A DNA stretch of 64,000 nt from Epichloe hybrida (taxonomy: Eukaryota > Ascomycota > Sordariomycetes > Hypocreales > Clavicipitaceae). Every line of letters begins with the position of its first letter. Position 1 is the stretch's first letter. Under the pieces are notes generated by a model that searched no databases, was not told the DNA's origin, and saw only the letters and a program-made list of their open reading frames with translations. This document shows positions 25,401 through 34,559 of this stretch, one piece after another. The position numbers were made by a program, and so were the translations under genes. The stretch covers positions 1 through 64,000 of the forward strand of contig JAFEKR010000066.1 in NCBI GenBank assembly GCA_019022495.1, read 5' to 3'.

Positions 25401-25637
25401 TCAGGAGGCGGAAGCAGCGGAGGTGGCTCAGGCTCAGGCTCCGGAGGCGGAAGCAGCGGAGGTGGCTCAGGCTCAGGCTCCGGAGGCGGAAGCAGCGGAG
25501 GTGGCTCAGGCTCAGGCTCCGGAGGCGGGAGCAATGGGGACTCTGGGAGCGGCTCTGGGGGCGGCTCTAGCGGAGGCTCAGGCTCAAGCTCTGGCGGTGG
25601 CTTGGGGAGTGGTTTGATAGGAGGATTAGGGAGATGA
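16464..25637 (+). CDS. Giant secreted low-complexity repeat protein (3057 aa), unknown function
   Basis: A single intronless ORF of 9174 bp. The start ATG (gaaATGg) is followed by a hydrophobic signal-peptide-like stretch, AAALLTLLFATPSIA, with likely cleavage before DRRD. Residues about 80–443 are GGQ-based repeats (GGQP/GGQS/GGQA). Residues about 444–570 are the only complex part, with two similar motifs, CNTCTGTIYYYQ (Cys482/485) and CRACQGTIVIYQ (Cys520/523), 38 residues apart. Residues about 573–2845 are extremely Ser-rich (SSSKPASS type), including an 18-bp array coding KPATSS/KLATSS/QPATSS (about 1755–2110). Residues 2852–3057 are (GGGS)n and GSGSGGGS repeats. No GPI-type hydrophobic tail is visible. 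The composition suggests a heavily O-mannosylated cell-wall or extracellular protein, perhaps adhesive; this is inference, and I recognise no named family. It sits alone between two copies of one dead retroelement. Confidence 0.8.
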   Translation: MVGGSRGTAHRAAALLTLLFATPSIADRRDVVTKQVTMTTYVDLSACQQACTQQSTLAAAAPTPSSGAWGGSSGQSGSQSGGKSPGEDTGDASGSSGGKGQSGGQSGGSANGDVGGSSGGKGQSGGQSGGSANGDVGGSSGGKGQSGGQSGGSTNGDDGGSSKGQPGGQPGGQAGGQPGGQAGGQSSAGGQSGGQPGGQSGGQSGGQAGGQAGGQAGGQPGGQAGGQSGAGGQSGGQPGGQSGGQSGGQAGGQAGGQPGGQDGGQSGAGGQSGGQPGGQSGGQPGGQSGGQPVGQAGGQSGGQSGIQPGGQSEGQPVGQAGGQPVGQAGGQPVGQAGGQPVGQAGGQPVGQAGGQPVIQTGGQSGGNAGGQPDNQPGGQPGGQPGGQPVIQVGGQPVIQTGGQSGGNAGGQPGGQPDNQAGGQPGGQAGGQPSVQPGGQVGGQDQSLVVGPPPSRTITLPYETHPWPWQDQTASSSTQHADCNTCTGTIYYYQPTNVPYITTTKTETKATPGIETVKPSCRACQGTIVIYQIERTTIYYVAPQPTETGYGPPVVTVVSGQPPIIAPDVTRIDKESPPAVLSSSGLEQTSVPAQQSTSRPEASQPGPSNQSPIVTQTPQQSTSSQASRMVASKSQPGSAESSAGEASSSNTSPVATIPSGTQSTVPVGSSVAAAASSPATTRSTESNVASTSSKNPSLENSSSGENPGATSVKPSSEAASPSPVTTQSTESSAAETSPGNTSIVNSSPGGAQTNASAQSSTLPSSPSPSTAQPMESSAAEPSSGNTPIVISSSGEPQASASIQTSSEASSSSPATSQFTESSATEPSSGNTPIVISSSSEPQASASIQTSSEASSSSPATSKFTESSATEPSSRSTRVVVTGPEGGQSVIRTSSGASFPNPTPAESRSSKSNSSPTSETQSSSSELASSSSKPNSSSKQSSLKPASSRPSSSNPSGTSKPQPMSSESSSAGPTSSNSRSFQSDSPDLSSSQTGSPTEPSSSEINISKGSSSAQPSSSAQPSSSAQSSASAQPSSKPASSRASSPSATSSAKASPSAPASSYEPTSSSRAILSAKSSGQISTDASSSTRSSLTPENSRVSSTATSLGQSSSKPASTQASSEPASSGQSNSKASSSAPASSSKPTSSSKASSLILSSPRSVGTQASSKPTSIGQSSSKVSLSAPASSSKTSSSIASSSKSAGSLKPATSGSKASSSALAISSNDSSSTPASSSTPASSSTPASSSTPASSQASSRASSSTQPTSKAASSSKASSSAALSSVRTSLPVQSSSKLASSQASSKASTSPQASSRLSSSQTRSKSATSSTRASSKVISSPLAGPTDVSSSASSSSKLATGSRPVSGQASSSRQSSSQPASSSKTSSKAVSSAQSSSQPATSPIPASSSQLTSLARSSSKVASDSRPTSSPASSELTSSAQSSSNPASSSQRTSSARPNTSSSALVSSSKSASSQPSSKSSSSTQSSSKLASSSKASSTKASRSKASTSSEPSSKPVSSFKATPSASASKSKDSSSVQSSSSRPSSVQSSSNPASTQASSKESSKISSTANSSSLRSSTSAGISKTSAATSSSLPASSQASSKESSKTSSTANSSSPRSSTSAGTSKTSVATSSSLPASSQASSFKPASSTRTSTTKVSSIRSSSKPGSSQASSKENSRSTQSSSRLSSSSTTTLSTRASSKASSPVLSTSKTSSSRASSSTLSNSSKTKAQSTSLVSTTSSIQSSSMVSSSSGRSSTKSGSSTPASSKPATSSKPASSSKLASSQPTTSSKPATSSRPASSSKLASSQPATSSKLATSSKPATSSKPATSSKPATSLKPATSSKPATSSKPATSSKPVTSSKLATSSKPATSSKLATSSKLATSSKLATSSKPATSSQPATSSQPATSSQLATSSKPATSSKPATSSKPVTSSKLATSSKPATSSKLATSSKLATSSKLATSSKPATSSQPATSSQLATSSKPATSSKPATSSQPATSSKPATSSQLATSSQPATSSQPATSSKPATSSKPATSSQPATSSKPATSSQLATSSQPATSSQLATSSKPASSSKLSSSQPATSSKLASSSKLSSSQPATSSKPATSSQLASSKASSSASASKPASSSKLASSLTPASSKASLSASASKPASSSEISSTTQSSSKPASSRPASSSKLASISKASSSASASKPASSSKLASSSTPASSSKISSTTQPSSKPASSRPASSSKLASSSKASSSTSISNSSSSAQSSSTGAKTSKTSSEGNSSIAASSTQTNSQAISMPSSTLRSSSKPASTSKTRSSAETSPTLSSGSKASSSTLATSTRSSSSKESFAPSSSKSSFQSTSRPSSSSRTSLSTRSSSEVSSSSKVTSSEPGSTSKPISISKVSSVSTTSPKASSSAQSSSSVSISNRQSSKPTSSKGSSSAPESNSTPVSSSKPISSTGATSKPASRTSQTSLSTPSSSKLGTSSNPTSSSRASSTLSSSRTVSSSNPASSSRASSVQTSFGLTSSSLASLTQTSSRPTSISRPASSSKALSTQSSSLVQSSSRQTSSSNDSLTQSSSKPASSTKASLTQSSSRSATMSTTSSAQSSSQGTSSSQPSSRISSAQSSLRTSSAQSSFRTSSAQLSSSSKALPTQSRSKTSPAQSSSEVTSSAQSSFRTSSAQSTPSAQSSFKTSLAQSSLRTSSAQQSSRTAGSSRVTPSAQSSSQPASSFKATSTQLSSQPASIYRTTTSSAQSSSQITPSTQSSSRPASSSQITTSVQSSSRLASSSQITSSMQLSSQTAISSQITSSIRSSSQPARSSKASPTQTTSTASSSAPSSSETSSAAQYSSTPAGTSPAPTSTQGGGSPRPTTTSMAGGSGGGSGGGSGGGSGGGSGGGSGGGSGGGSGGGSGGGSGGGSGGGSGGGSGSGSGGGSNGGSGSGSGGGSNGGSGSGSGGGSSGGSGGSGSGGGSNGGSGSGSGGGSNGGSGSGPGGGSNGGSGSGSGGGSSGGGSGSGSGGGSSGGGSGSGSGGGSSGGGSGSGSGGGSNGDSGSGSGGGSSGGSGSSSGGGLGSGLIGGLGR
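17898..18120 (+). other. Duplicated Cys-x2-Cys-x-Gly-Thr-Ile mini-module inside the giant protein
   Basis: Codons 479–552 hold the only non-repetitive, aromatic- and Cys-containing section. CNTCTGTIYYYQ is followed 38 residues later by CRACQGTIVIYQ, and each is followed by a Thr/Tyr-rich strand-like stretch (VPYITTTKTE and RTTIYYVAPQPTE). The similarity suggests an internal duplication of a small domain of about 38 residues. Its family is not recognised. Confidence 0.6.
18793..19070 (+). repeat. 135-bp tandem duplication within the giant ORF
   Basis: Two adjacent copies of a unit of about 45 codons beginning EPSSGNTPIVISSS and containing EPQASASIQTSSEASSSS differ by only a few substitutions. 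A partial third, more diverged copy precedes them. The unit is in frame and shows no RIP-type decay. Confidence 0.75.
21720..22790 (+). repeat. 18-bp coding minisatellite (KPATSS array)
   Basis: About sixty in-frame copies of an 18-bp unit (aagccagcaaccagctca and variants) encode KPATSS, KLATSS, QPATSS or QLATSS. Blocks of variants recur in the same order, for example around 22020–22150 and 22230–22350, which indicates that larger multi-unit segments were duplicated. It is the most repetitive DNA in the window apart from the retroelements. Confidence 0.9.
25018..25637 (+). repeat. Gly-Ser coding repeat block
   Basis: Begins as a 12-bp ggaggcagcgga repeat coding GGGS, then passes into 24–39-bp units coding GSGSGGGSNGGS and GSGSGGGSSGG. 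It forms the C-terminal about 205 residues of the giant protein. The opposite strand shows a long Pro-Glu-Pro shadow frame that is only the complement of this repeat. Confidence 0.9.
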
Positions 25638-25700
25638 GGCGGCGGTTCTAATGGCGGCTCCCGCTCAGGCTCCGGAAGCGGTTCAGGAGGAGGGTCGTGA
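25638..25700 (+). other. In-frame continuation of the Gly-Ser repeat beyond the stop codon
   Basis: Immediately after the TGA at 25635–25637 the same frame continues for 20 codons of the same repeat type (GGGSNGGSRSGSGSGSGGGS) and ends at a second TGA, 25698–25700. Either the ORF was shortened by a nonsense change or a small frame loss, or the two stops mark a tail reached only by readthrough. Confidence 0.7.
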
Positions 25701-25921
25701 GGAAGGCGAGGTGAAGGAAATAATAGACATAATGGAGCTGCCGGAGAAGCTCAAAGAATAATTATTTTATTAATGCTACTAATGATCTGCCATTTCAACC
25801 AAGTCATTCGAGTCCACATGATACAAATCAACTGGTTTTATTTGAGCCGAAAAATGAGATATGAGAAATACGAGCCCGGGGGCTCCACCTTTAGGGCTGA
25901 ACGGCGGGGGACCAAGCTTTG

Positions 25922-26154
25922 TGTTAGACCGAGCAGCTAGGATTAGAAATGAAGGTATGGATTGAGTTGCCTGACCCTGTAAGAGGGCGCGGACTACGGT
26001 TTAAATAACTAAGTACCTATACTATAGGGTGTGTAATCTGCCTATATAAACTATACTATATATCTACTAAAGGTCTGGAAAAGTAACTAGTTAGGTAGGT
26101 CCTAGTGTCTAAGTTACCTATATGTAGTTAAGCGCTTATAGTAAGATTCTAATA
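25922..26154 (-). repeat. Left LTR of copia B (3' LTR)
   Basis: 233 bp. The outer about 75 bp, next to unique DNA, are free of RIP changes, whereas the inner about 85 bp are heavily converted (for example agattctaata where intact LTRs have ggattccaaca). Confidence 0.9.
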
Positions 26155-26559
26155 CATCCCCCTAGGAGGCCTATAATTAAGGCATCCTATAATAATTCAA
26201 TTAAATCAATCTCTATAATAATCTAATTATTATTAATTATAGCAGGGTCTTCTAGTAATTCCTACTCTTTTAGGTTAGTACTAAGCATTTAATCTAGTAA
26301 CTATATAAGCCCTAGTGCCTATCTAAAATCTATAAATGCTTTTCCTATTAGTAGCTTTATAAGGCTATTAGTAATTATCTCTTTTATTATCTTCTAGGTA
26401 ATATTAAAGGTTCCCTTTATAACCTCTTAACAAAGCTAGTAATAATAGATATTAATATAGTATAGTTATATTATAAGCTTAATAAATTCTTCCTTAAGAA
26501 GATAAATTATCTATATATTATCACATTTAATCTTAAGGGTATTATCTCTAAGATATAAT

Positions 26560-28013
26560 CTAACTTCCTAATATAATTATTTAAAGGTAATTAGCTCTTT
26601 ACTATAATATAATAGTGCTAGGAGCTTTGCTTCTATAGAAGAGGTTATTATAGTCTCTTATCTTCCTGCTTTAAAGAGTATAGGACCTCTAAAGAGCTTT
26701 ATAATATAGCCTTATAAGCTTCTTCTTATAACTAGATTATTAGTAAAGGAAGTATTACTATATACTTTAAGTTTAGGATTATTACTATTAAATTTAATTA
26801 AGAGATCTCCCTACATATAACCATACTCTAGAGCCTTTTCTATAGCTTCTATATGCTAAGGTCCTAGGTATTAAAGGTGCTATAATAGTTATAATACTAC
26901 AAAGGCAATATCTAGCTATGTAATAATTATAGGATATAGTAAAGTACTAACTAGGGATTAATATCTCTTTAAATCCTTTAGATTAATATTACCTTTAAAG
27001 GGATTAAGTAAAATAGTAGTTATTAGTGCTATTAGCTTCTATTCTAGGACTTTAATATTAAATTTAATCATAGCTTTATTCTAATAGGACTTCTAATTAA
27101 GCCATAATTGTTAATTTTTGTAATCTCTAATGATTTTAACCCCTAAGAACTATTATAATTCGCTAAGGTCCTTAATATTATACCTCTTAAAGAGTCTCTC
27201 TTTAAATTTATTATAAAGAGCTAACTTTCCCTTTATAAATAAGGCTATAAGGTTATTAACATAAAAGAAGATAATTAATCCATCCTTAATGAACATATAA
27301 ATATCTTTAAAGATCTATGTAAATTCTTTACTTACTAACTATTTAATTAATTCCTTTATTTAAAGAAGGGGAGCTTTATATAGCTTATAGATAGCGCTTA
27401 AGAGCTTTAAGTAAGCTTATTTATCCCTATAACCTAGTAGCATCTTATAATACACCTCTTTATCTAGCTTTAAGTTTAGGAAAGCTATAATAAAATTATA
27501 CTAATAAGCTTTAAGGTTAAAGTAGTATAGAATTACTATAAGGAGCCTAAATATAATACCTGCTAATATAGTAGCTCTTATAGAAAGGTTCCCTTTTACT
27601 TACTAATTCCTAAGCACACATAATTAAGCCTTATGCCTCATAAGGTAGCCTAATTAATCTAATTTATAGGCAAATACCTAAGTAAGTCCTAAGATCTTAA
27701 TATATAAAGGGACTTCTAATTTACTAACTTTAATAGTAACCTTATTATTAATAACTTTATTATACTCTTTATCTCTTGCTTTAATAAATGCCTTTTCCTT
27801 AGGGTGCCTAGCTAAATAATTATAATAAGTAAGAGGTAAAGGAAGTCTTAATATATAAGGCTTTTCTTTACTCTTAGCTCCTAGGGCAAAGGTAGTAGCG
27901 AAAGCTTTAAGGAGGTTATCTTTATTAATATTAGGAATATCTAGATCTTTGTCTTTGTAATCCATTTCGGAAGGATTTAATAGACTATTAATATTTATTA
28001 GTTTGTAATCCAA
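26560..28013 (-). pseudogene. Copia B RT and RNase H remnant
   Basis: From 28013 leftward the minus strand reads MDYKLININSLLNPSEMDYK and then HPKEKAFIKARDKEYNKVIN, an RT start. It continues into the RT core with FLNLKLDKEVYYKMLLGYR and the active-site box at 27252–27263, reading YVNNL in place of YVDDL. The frame continues through an RNase H-like tail (TIITSSIEAKLLALL) near 26.6 kb. Multiple stops show it is non-functional. Confidence 0.8.
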
Positions 28014-30116
28014 AAAATCAGGTTAATAGCTAGGTGAATTCGGAGGAGTTAGGAGAGTTAATTCCTAAGTTCCTTTTTCCTTTTCTTTATTATTTAGTTA
28101 ATTATAATTATATTAATCTCCTTACTAATAGATTAGAGGAAGGGAGTCTTATACCTATAGGTGCCCTATATCTTAAGGATGTCCTATATTTACATTATTA
28201 ACCTTAAAGTCTTTTATAAGCTCTTAAAGGAGGCGTTTTTTAAGCTCTTTTTCCTTAATTAAAAGGTCCTTTTCTTAAGCGTAGAAGATTAACTTATTAA
28301 AGGTAACATAGCTTAATAAGAACTAATAATTCCTCTGCATTATTAGTACCTAAATCAGATATTAGGTAGAAGAGATGTAACTAGCTAGATAACTAATGTG
28401 AGCTCTTTATAATAGCTTTAGACCTGTCTTCCTAAGCCTATCCTATATTATTACAAAAGCTTTATAACTAAAAGCTTAAAGATAATTTAATAAGGCTTCT
28501 AGCTTCTCTAGTAAATAATTCTATTAAAGCTTATTCTCTTGTAGCTATTTATTTAAAGTTTAATATAGTAAAAGCTAATCTAGAGACTTTCTAGGCGTGC
28601 GATTAAGGATGTAAATAGCTGCTTCCGTAGCTATAGGCTAAAGATTCTCTAGAAAGCCTGCTTAGGTTATTAGAGTCATTATAACTCTTATTATCACCCC
28701 CCTAGATCGCTTAGTATGCCTATTTTAATATAAATAAGCTAGGCTGGACTTTCTAATAATAATACCTCTATTAGTAACCTTTACCTCTTACTTCTTAGTC
28801 TAGAAGGTAGTTTCCCTATTAGTAATAATAACTATAATATGGATTCTAAAGGTCCTTATATAGCGCGCTTCTAATTAATTAAAGCAAGACATAATTTTAG
28901 TCTTCGTTAGAATTATAAAGATATAGCAAAGGCCTATTGCTCTACAAGTAAAGAGAGTAATATAATAATCTTTATTATAGCCCTGTAATTAAGCAAAGAG
29001 GTTATAGGTTATAACCTAAAGAGGTCCTAAGGGTAGGGAATCTATCTATAGAACTCGCGATATCTACCTTTATGCCTTAGCTATGTAGCAAATCTTGTAT
29101 TTACCCTTGCTACGCTCTTTTATTAGTATATTAACCTTTTAAAGCACTTAATCCATTATATTTTTACCTAGATAAGCTATTCTTACATGCTAAAGGTTTA
29201 CTTTTATAGCTATTAGGGGTTTTAGGTTATAAGAGTCCCTTCTAATAGCAAAAGCCTTATTAGGGCTATCCCCTTTAATATATAGTTAAGTACCAAGGGT
29301 TATAGTCAAAAAGATCTTATAATTGCCTCTTACTAGGTCTATAATAATCCTTATAAGATTATCTTACCTTATACCTTTTACTATAAGTAACTAAAGCAAT
29401 ATAAGGTTTGCAAAGAAAGTTAGTTAATACTATGCGTTTAATAATATAAGGGTCTAGCTATTTGTTAATTTAATCCGGGCTATACTAATGCTATAAGCCT
29501 TAGTAACTCCGTACCTAGCTTAGATACTTAGTTAATTACCGTAATCTAGGTTAATAAACTAGCGTTTATTATTAAAGATATATACTAAAGTACCACTATT
29601 AAGTATTACTCGCAAGCGCCCTTAGGCATAAAAGGCCTCTAAAGACAGCTCTGTAGTAATAAAGGTAGTATTGCTCTCTAGCTTGCTTTCCTTTGCTTCC
29701 TTAGCTTCCTTTGCGTTATACTCCTTAAGCCACGCATTATAAGCCTTTTTAATATCGTTAGATTATTAATTCATTACTTCTTTTGCCTTTTTTAATTAAT
29801 CTTCCTTAATAGTCTAATTCTTAGGCAGGCAAAGTATTTAATAGTTCTTCTAAGAGTCCTTTAACTTCTTAGCCTTATACTTATTATAATAAATATAAAG
29901 TAGCTTCTTATCTCCCCTATTAAGATCTTCTTTAGTCTAACTATTAAGAGTTAGCTTTACTCTAAAAGATTCTCTGGATTTGCTTTAAGACCTTCCCTAG
30001 GCTTTAATTAGATGCCTAATTCTTGTAATTATAGAGTAGAAATCAAGGGTTTTACCCTTAATCTTAGCAGTAAAAATTAGTAAATTAATTTAAGCTGAAA
30101 TTAAAGGGAATTAGGT

Positions 30117-30425
30117 TGTTGGAACAAAGGTGATATCAATCGCGCGTCGCAGCCGCAATTACCTAGCAGAAGCTCGGGCCGCGCGCGGACCCCACACGTA
30201 ACCCACAACCTAGCACGTTAATTAGCTAGGAAATATAGGGATATAAACGCGTAACCCCTTTTCCCTTTATATATTATAACTTCTAGCTTTTTACCTCTCT
30301 TTTCCTACAACTTAATTAATTATAATAATAGATAATGTAGCCTAGAATAGATAATTAATAACAATACTATTCTTTAGGCTTATAACTATATTACACATTA
30401 AATTCAATACCCTGTGAATCTAACA
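30117..30425 (+). repeat. 5' LTR of copia C
   Basis: 309 bp, pairing with 36615–36923. The two copies differ mainly by C/T and G/A transitions in CpA/TpG contexts, for example tgttgg versus tattag at the start. Confidence 0.93.
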
Positions 30426-33400
30426 CTAATTAGTAGTTACCTTTATAGATAACCACGTAGTCTTTAAACACTATAGATTAGTAAGGTTAATTAGAAGAGG
30501 TAGCTTATCTAATAATAACTTACCCTATGTAATAGGAGGGCCACGTTTGATAATAAGTTATGCTAATAGAAAGGTATAATATAGCTCTCTTCTTACTTTA
30601 GTATTAATATCTATATCTATATAGACTTCGAAATAATAAAGAAAGGTTTAACGCTAGTAACTAAGCTATTCCCTTATCTTTCTTTATTATATATTCTATC
30701 ACATATTTAAAGTCAACCGCCTTGCCTTGCGATCCTTTACATCCAAAACATATTATATAATTATAGTTATACCCTATATCTCCTTACATTATAAGATCTG
30801 CCTCCTTTAATTAGTTAGAATATTAGATATAGCTAGACTATCTAGGACCTCTAGTTAATTTAGAGTTCCTAGCAAGACTAATAGCTATAATAATACTATA
30901 GAAGGCGTTAAAATAGGAGATAATAATAAATACCTTAATAAAGGAAAAACCGCTATTTACACTAACCTATACCCCTATATCTTTATAAGGCTTAAATAAC
31001 ATATTATAAAAGAACTACTCTAATAACTAGGAAGTTCTAAACATAAAGAGATAAGAATACCTAAGGAAATTAGTCTTTATATCCTTATAAAGACTGAATA
31101 ATATAAGGAGTAAGGGTTATTTAAAAGAACACTATTCTCTAAATTTAGTAATAACTTTTATAAATAGTTAAGGGATAAGTTTATAGAAGGGAGAGACCTT
31201 TTATAGAATAAACTTTAAGACTATCTTCTTTATAATAGAGTGTACATAACTATTAGAAGAGGTACTAAGATAGTAAATAACCTTAAAGAAGTAGTAAACT
31301 AAGAAGAATTTAGATTTTAAACTCTTAAAGAAATTAAAGAGGCTAGGAAGAAGTATATAGGCTTCTAAAAGAACCTATAGAATAAAGAGTTCTTTTATAA
31401 TTTACTAGATAATAGTAATATTAGAACTAGGTAACCTACCCTATCACCCTGTTTATTAGTATAATCACTATTAAAAGGATTAATAAGCTAGACTCCCCTA
31501 GGAAAACTAAGTTAATCCCCTCTAGGAAGGCCTAGCTAATCTCCCCTAGGAAGGTTAATTAACCTAGAGTTAAGACCACCTAAGGATACTATTTACAAGT
31601 ATTTATAGGTAACTCCCTTACCTATACCTTTACTAAAGGCAAGTTAATAGTATTACCCTAGTAACACTACTAATAATACCCCTAAGTAGGAGAGTTACTA
31701 ATAGAGGCAACCTATGCTATCTAGGGCTAGTAATGCCCCTATTAGCATAGCTTAAAAAGCTATAATTCCTCCTTCCTAATATAAGAAAGAGAAGAATTAG
31801 AGGGAATAATAAGCCCTAAGGGTGCTACCTATAAAGCCACCCTCTTACTTCCTAAAGACCCTACCACCCCTTTTATAAATATAAAGGGAAATACCTAGAG
31901 GACCCCTATAGACCTAGAGACCTTCGCTAAAGCAGATTATTAACCTATCTAAGGTATACCCTAAAGAATAACTCTATAGCGCTAATAACTATAATATCCT
32001 TAAATTAAAGCTTTAAATATTCTATAGAAAGTATAAGTTACTTAATATCTAGCCTAAATAAGCTAGTTATACTTTTAAGGTTATACTTAAAGGCAAAGCA
32101 CTACAATACTATACAAACTACCTCTCTAAACCTAGATAACTATAAGATCTCCCTATACTTATTAGCTATATAAAAGAATAATTTAAAACTAAGGATATAT
32201 AGCAAAGATATCTACTAGAGTAAAATAATACTTCCCTATAAGGAATAACAAATAATAACCTAAGTAAGTTAATAATTAAATGCTTTAATAAACTTATAGA
32301 AAGACTAGCTATCTTATAATAAGCAGTGCCTAAAGTAAGCTAAACTAAAAGAGCACTCTAGAATTAACTTATTAAAGCTTATTATAGTATTCCAGAGTAT
32401 AGAGAAGTAATTATAAATCCGCTAGATAGACTACAAGAGTTCTATAAATAGATTAGAATAACCCTTTATCTTATTAAGGAAGAGAAGAAGAACTATTAAT
32501 AGTTCCTAACCAAAGCTACAACCCTAGAGCAATTCTAGACTAACTAAAGATACAATAGGAAGGGAAAAGAGACCTAATACCCCTTAAAACCACAAGAAAG
32601 AGAAGGTAATCCCTGCATAAAGAAGTGCTATATATATAGTAAAGAAGGATGCTAGTTATCTAAGCACCCTAAAGAGAACTATAAGAAGGCGTTTTAATGC
32701 TTTAAGAATTACTACCTTACAGACCTAACCGATAACTTATATTATTTGTTCCTCACATAGTATAAAGGAAACCACAAGTCTTAATCCCTTATTAATAATA
32801 AAATCGCTTAGTATATAAAGAGCATTAGATTTAATAACAGCCCTAATAATACAGATAGGCTAGTACCTACGAGCTTCTTTACTCACAGAACCTAGATTAA
32901 TAGCAAAAGAACAGTTTAATTCCTAATAAGGCAAGCAGCTTATTATAGTCTAAGTAAAGAAGACCCCTTTTAGTAAGAACTTATAAATAAAGCCCTAGTA
33001 ATATTTATATTAGAAGATTGCTATTCCTATGTGATATTCTAAGGGATTATGCCTAATACAGGAGCCGTAAAGTTCTCTATAGCAAGGCACCCTTAATTCC
33101 TTGCTTTATAACATTAGATACCTATATTATAGCTTAATAAATTAATAGAGAAAAAGGCATTAGTTAGGTTTAGCGTAGGAGACCTGATTATTGCGCTTAG
33201 AGTGACTACAGTACTTACTCCCTTTAGAAACATTCTCTTTTAGGTTATCCTTACAAACACTCCATTTCTCTTATCCCTTAATAATATAGACTATCTAAAG
33301 ATTAACTTTAATATCTCTAAGAATACACTATAATAAGGAAATATTAAAGTACCTGTTATACGTAAATAGGGGCACGCCTAGATGCTTCTTACATAGAAAG

Positions 33401-33599
33401 AAAAAGTAGTTACTTAGAGCTACCTTATAGAAGGTAAGCTACAGCGACTACACTGCCGCTTTAGACATCTATTAATCTAATGTTTACATAAGGTTCTCTA
33501 TAAATTAGGGTATAATATTAACATTAAAGCTATTAGGGAACTAATAAGAATTTACTACTAATACTAAATACATATAGATAGCCCTAATTACTTTAAGTT

Positions 33600-33950
33600 T
33601 ACCCTTAAGGATAAGTGTAGCTTTAATTATAAAGTAATAGTAAATATCTTCTACTTAGATAGCAACTACCCTATACTTTACGCTATAGATATAGCCACAG
33701 CGTTTAACGTAGCAAAATTCCTTAATAATATCTCTATAAAAACAACCTAGGAAGCCCTCTAAATATGCTAGATTAATGCTTACCTAGGCCCCCCAGACTT
33801 TATTATTATAGACGCTAGAATAAACTTTTATAGTAATAAATTTAGATAATTTATAGCTTTAATATTAATTTTAATTAAGGAAGTCCTTGTTAAGGCACAC
33901 TATAGCATAGGGAAGGTTAAAAGGTATTATAGGCTACTCTAAAGAGCCTA
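33600..33950 (+). pseudogene. Integrase core remnant of copia C
   Basis: Plus-strand reading includes SNYPILYAIDIATAFNVAKF, then INAYLGPPDFIIIDARINFY. The YLGPPD-x4-DA-x3-F series is the usual second-Asp region of fungal copia integrases. Stop codons interrupt the frame. Confidence 0.75.
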
Positions 33951-34559
33951 TAATATAATTAGACGCAAATGCCCTATAATGCTAGAACTTATTGCCCTTT
34001 AAATAGTAATTAAGGCCCTAAATAACACCATAAGCCCTAATAGCCTTATCCTAACCCTCCTTATCTTTAGAGCTTACTTACATATAATAAATAAGTCCTT
34101 ACTATTACCTAATATTATATAGCGTGTAATTATAGTATAGAAGGCTACTAAAGAGATTAAGAGACTCTACGCTATCTAGAAGGTTAATAAGGCCCTTGCT
34201 AAACGTAATAGCCTAGACACCTTAAAGACCCTTAGCTTACTACTTAGATTAAAGGTTAAGGTCTAGTAAGAAGGTAAGGGATAGGTAGGTTTATATAAGC
34301 TACTAGTAATTACTAGAGAGAGCTATATACTTAATATACCTAGAGGCCTGAAGACCTTTAGGTTAATATCTATTAAGCCTTACTATAATAATTCTAATAT
34401 AAAGAAGATAATAAAGCCTAGTAAAGAGAAAGAAAAGAAAGGGTAAGAGGCCTATAATAAGAACATAGTACTACTAATACTATTAAAGTAAGGACACGGA
34501 AGGCTATAGAAAAACCCTCCTATAATGCCTTAAGGTGCTAATAACTTCCTATTAGTAAA

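Noticed and set aside
24929..25534. 201-codon Pro/Glu-Pro-rich frame on the minus strand
   Set aside because: It is the complement of the Gly-Ser coding repeat of the giant gene; repeat DNA keeps several frames open.
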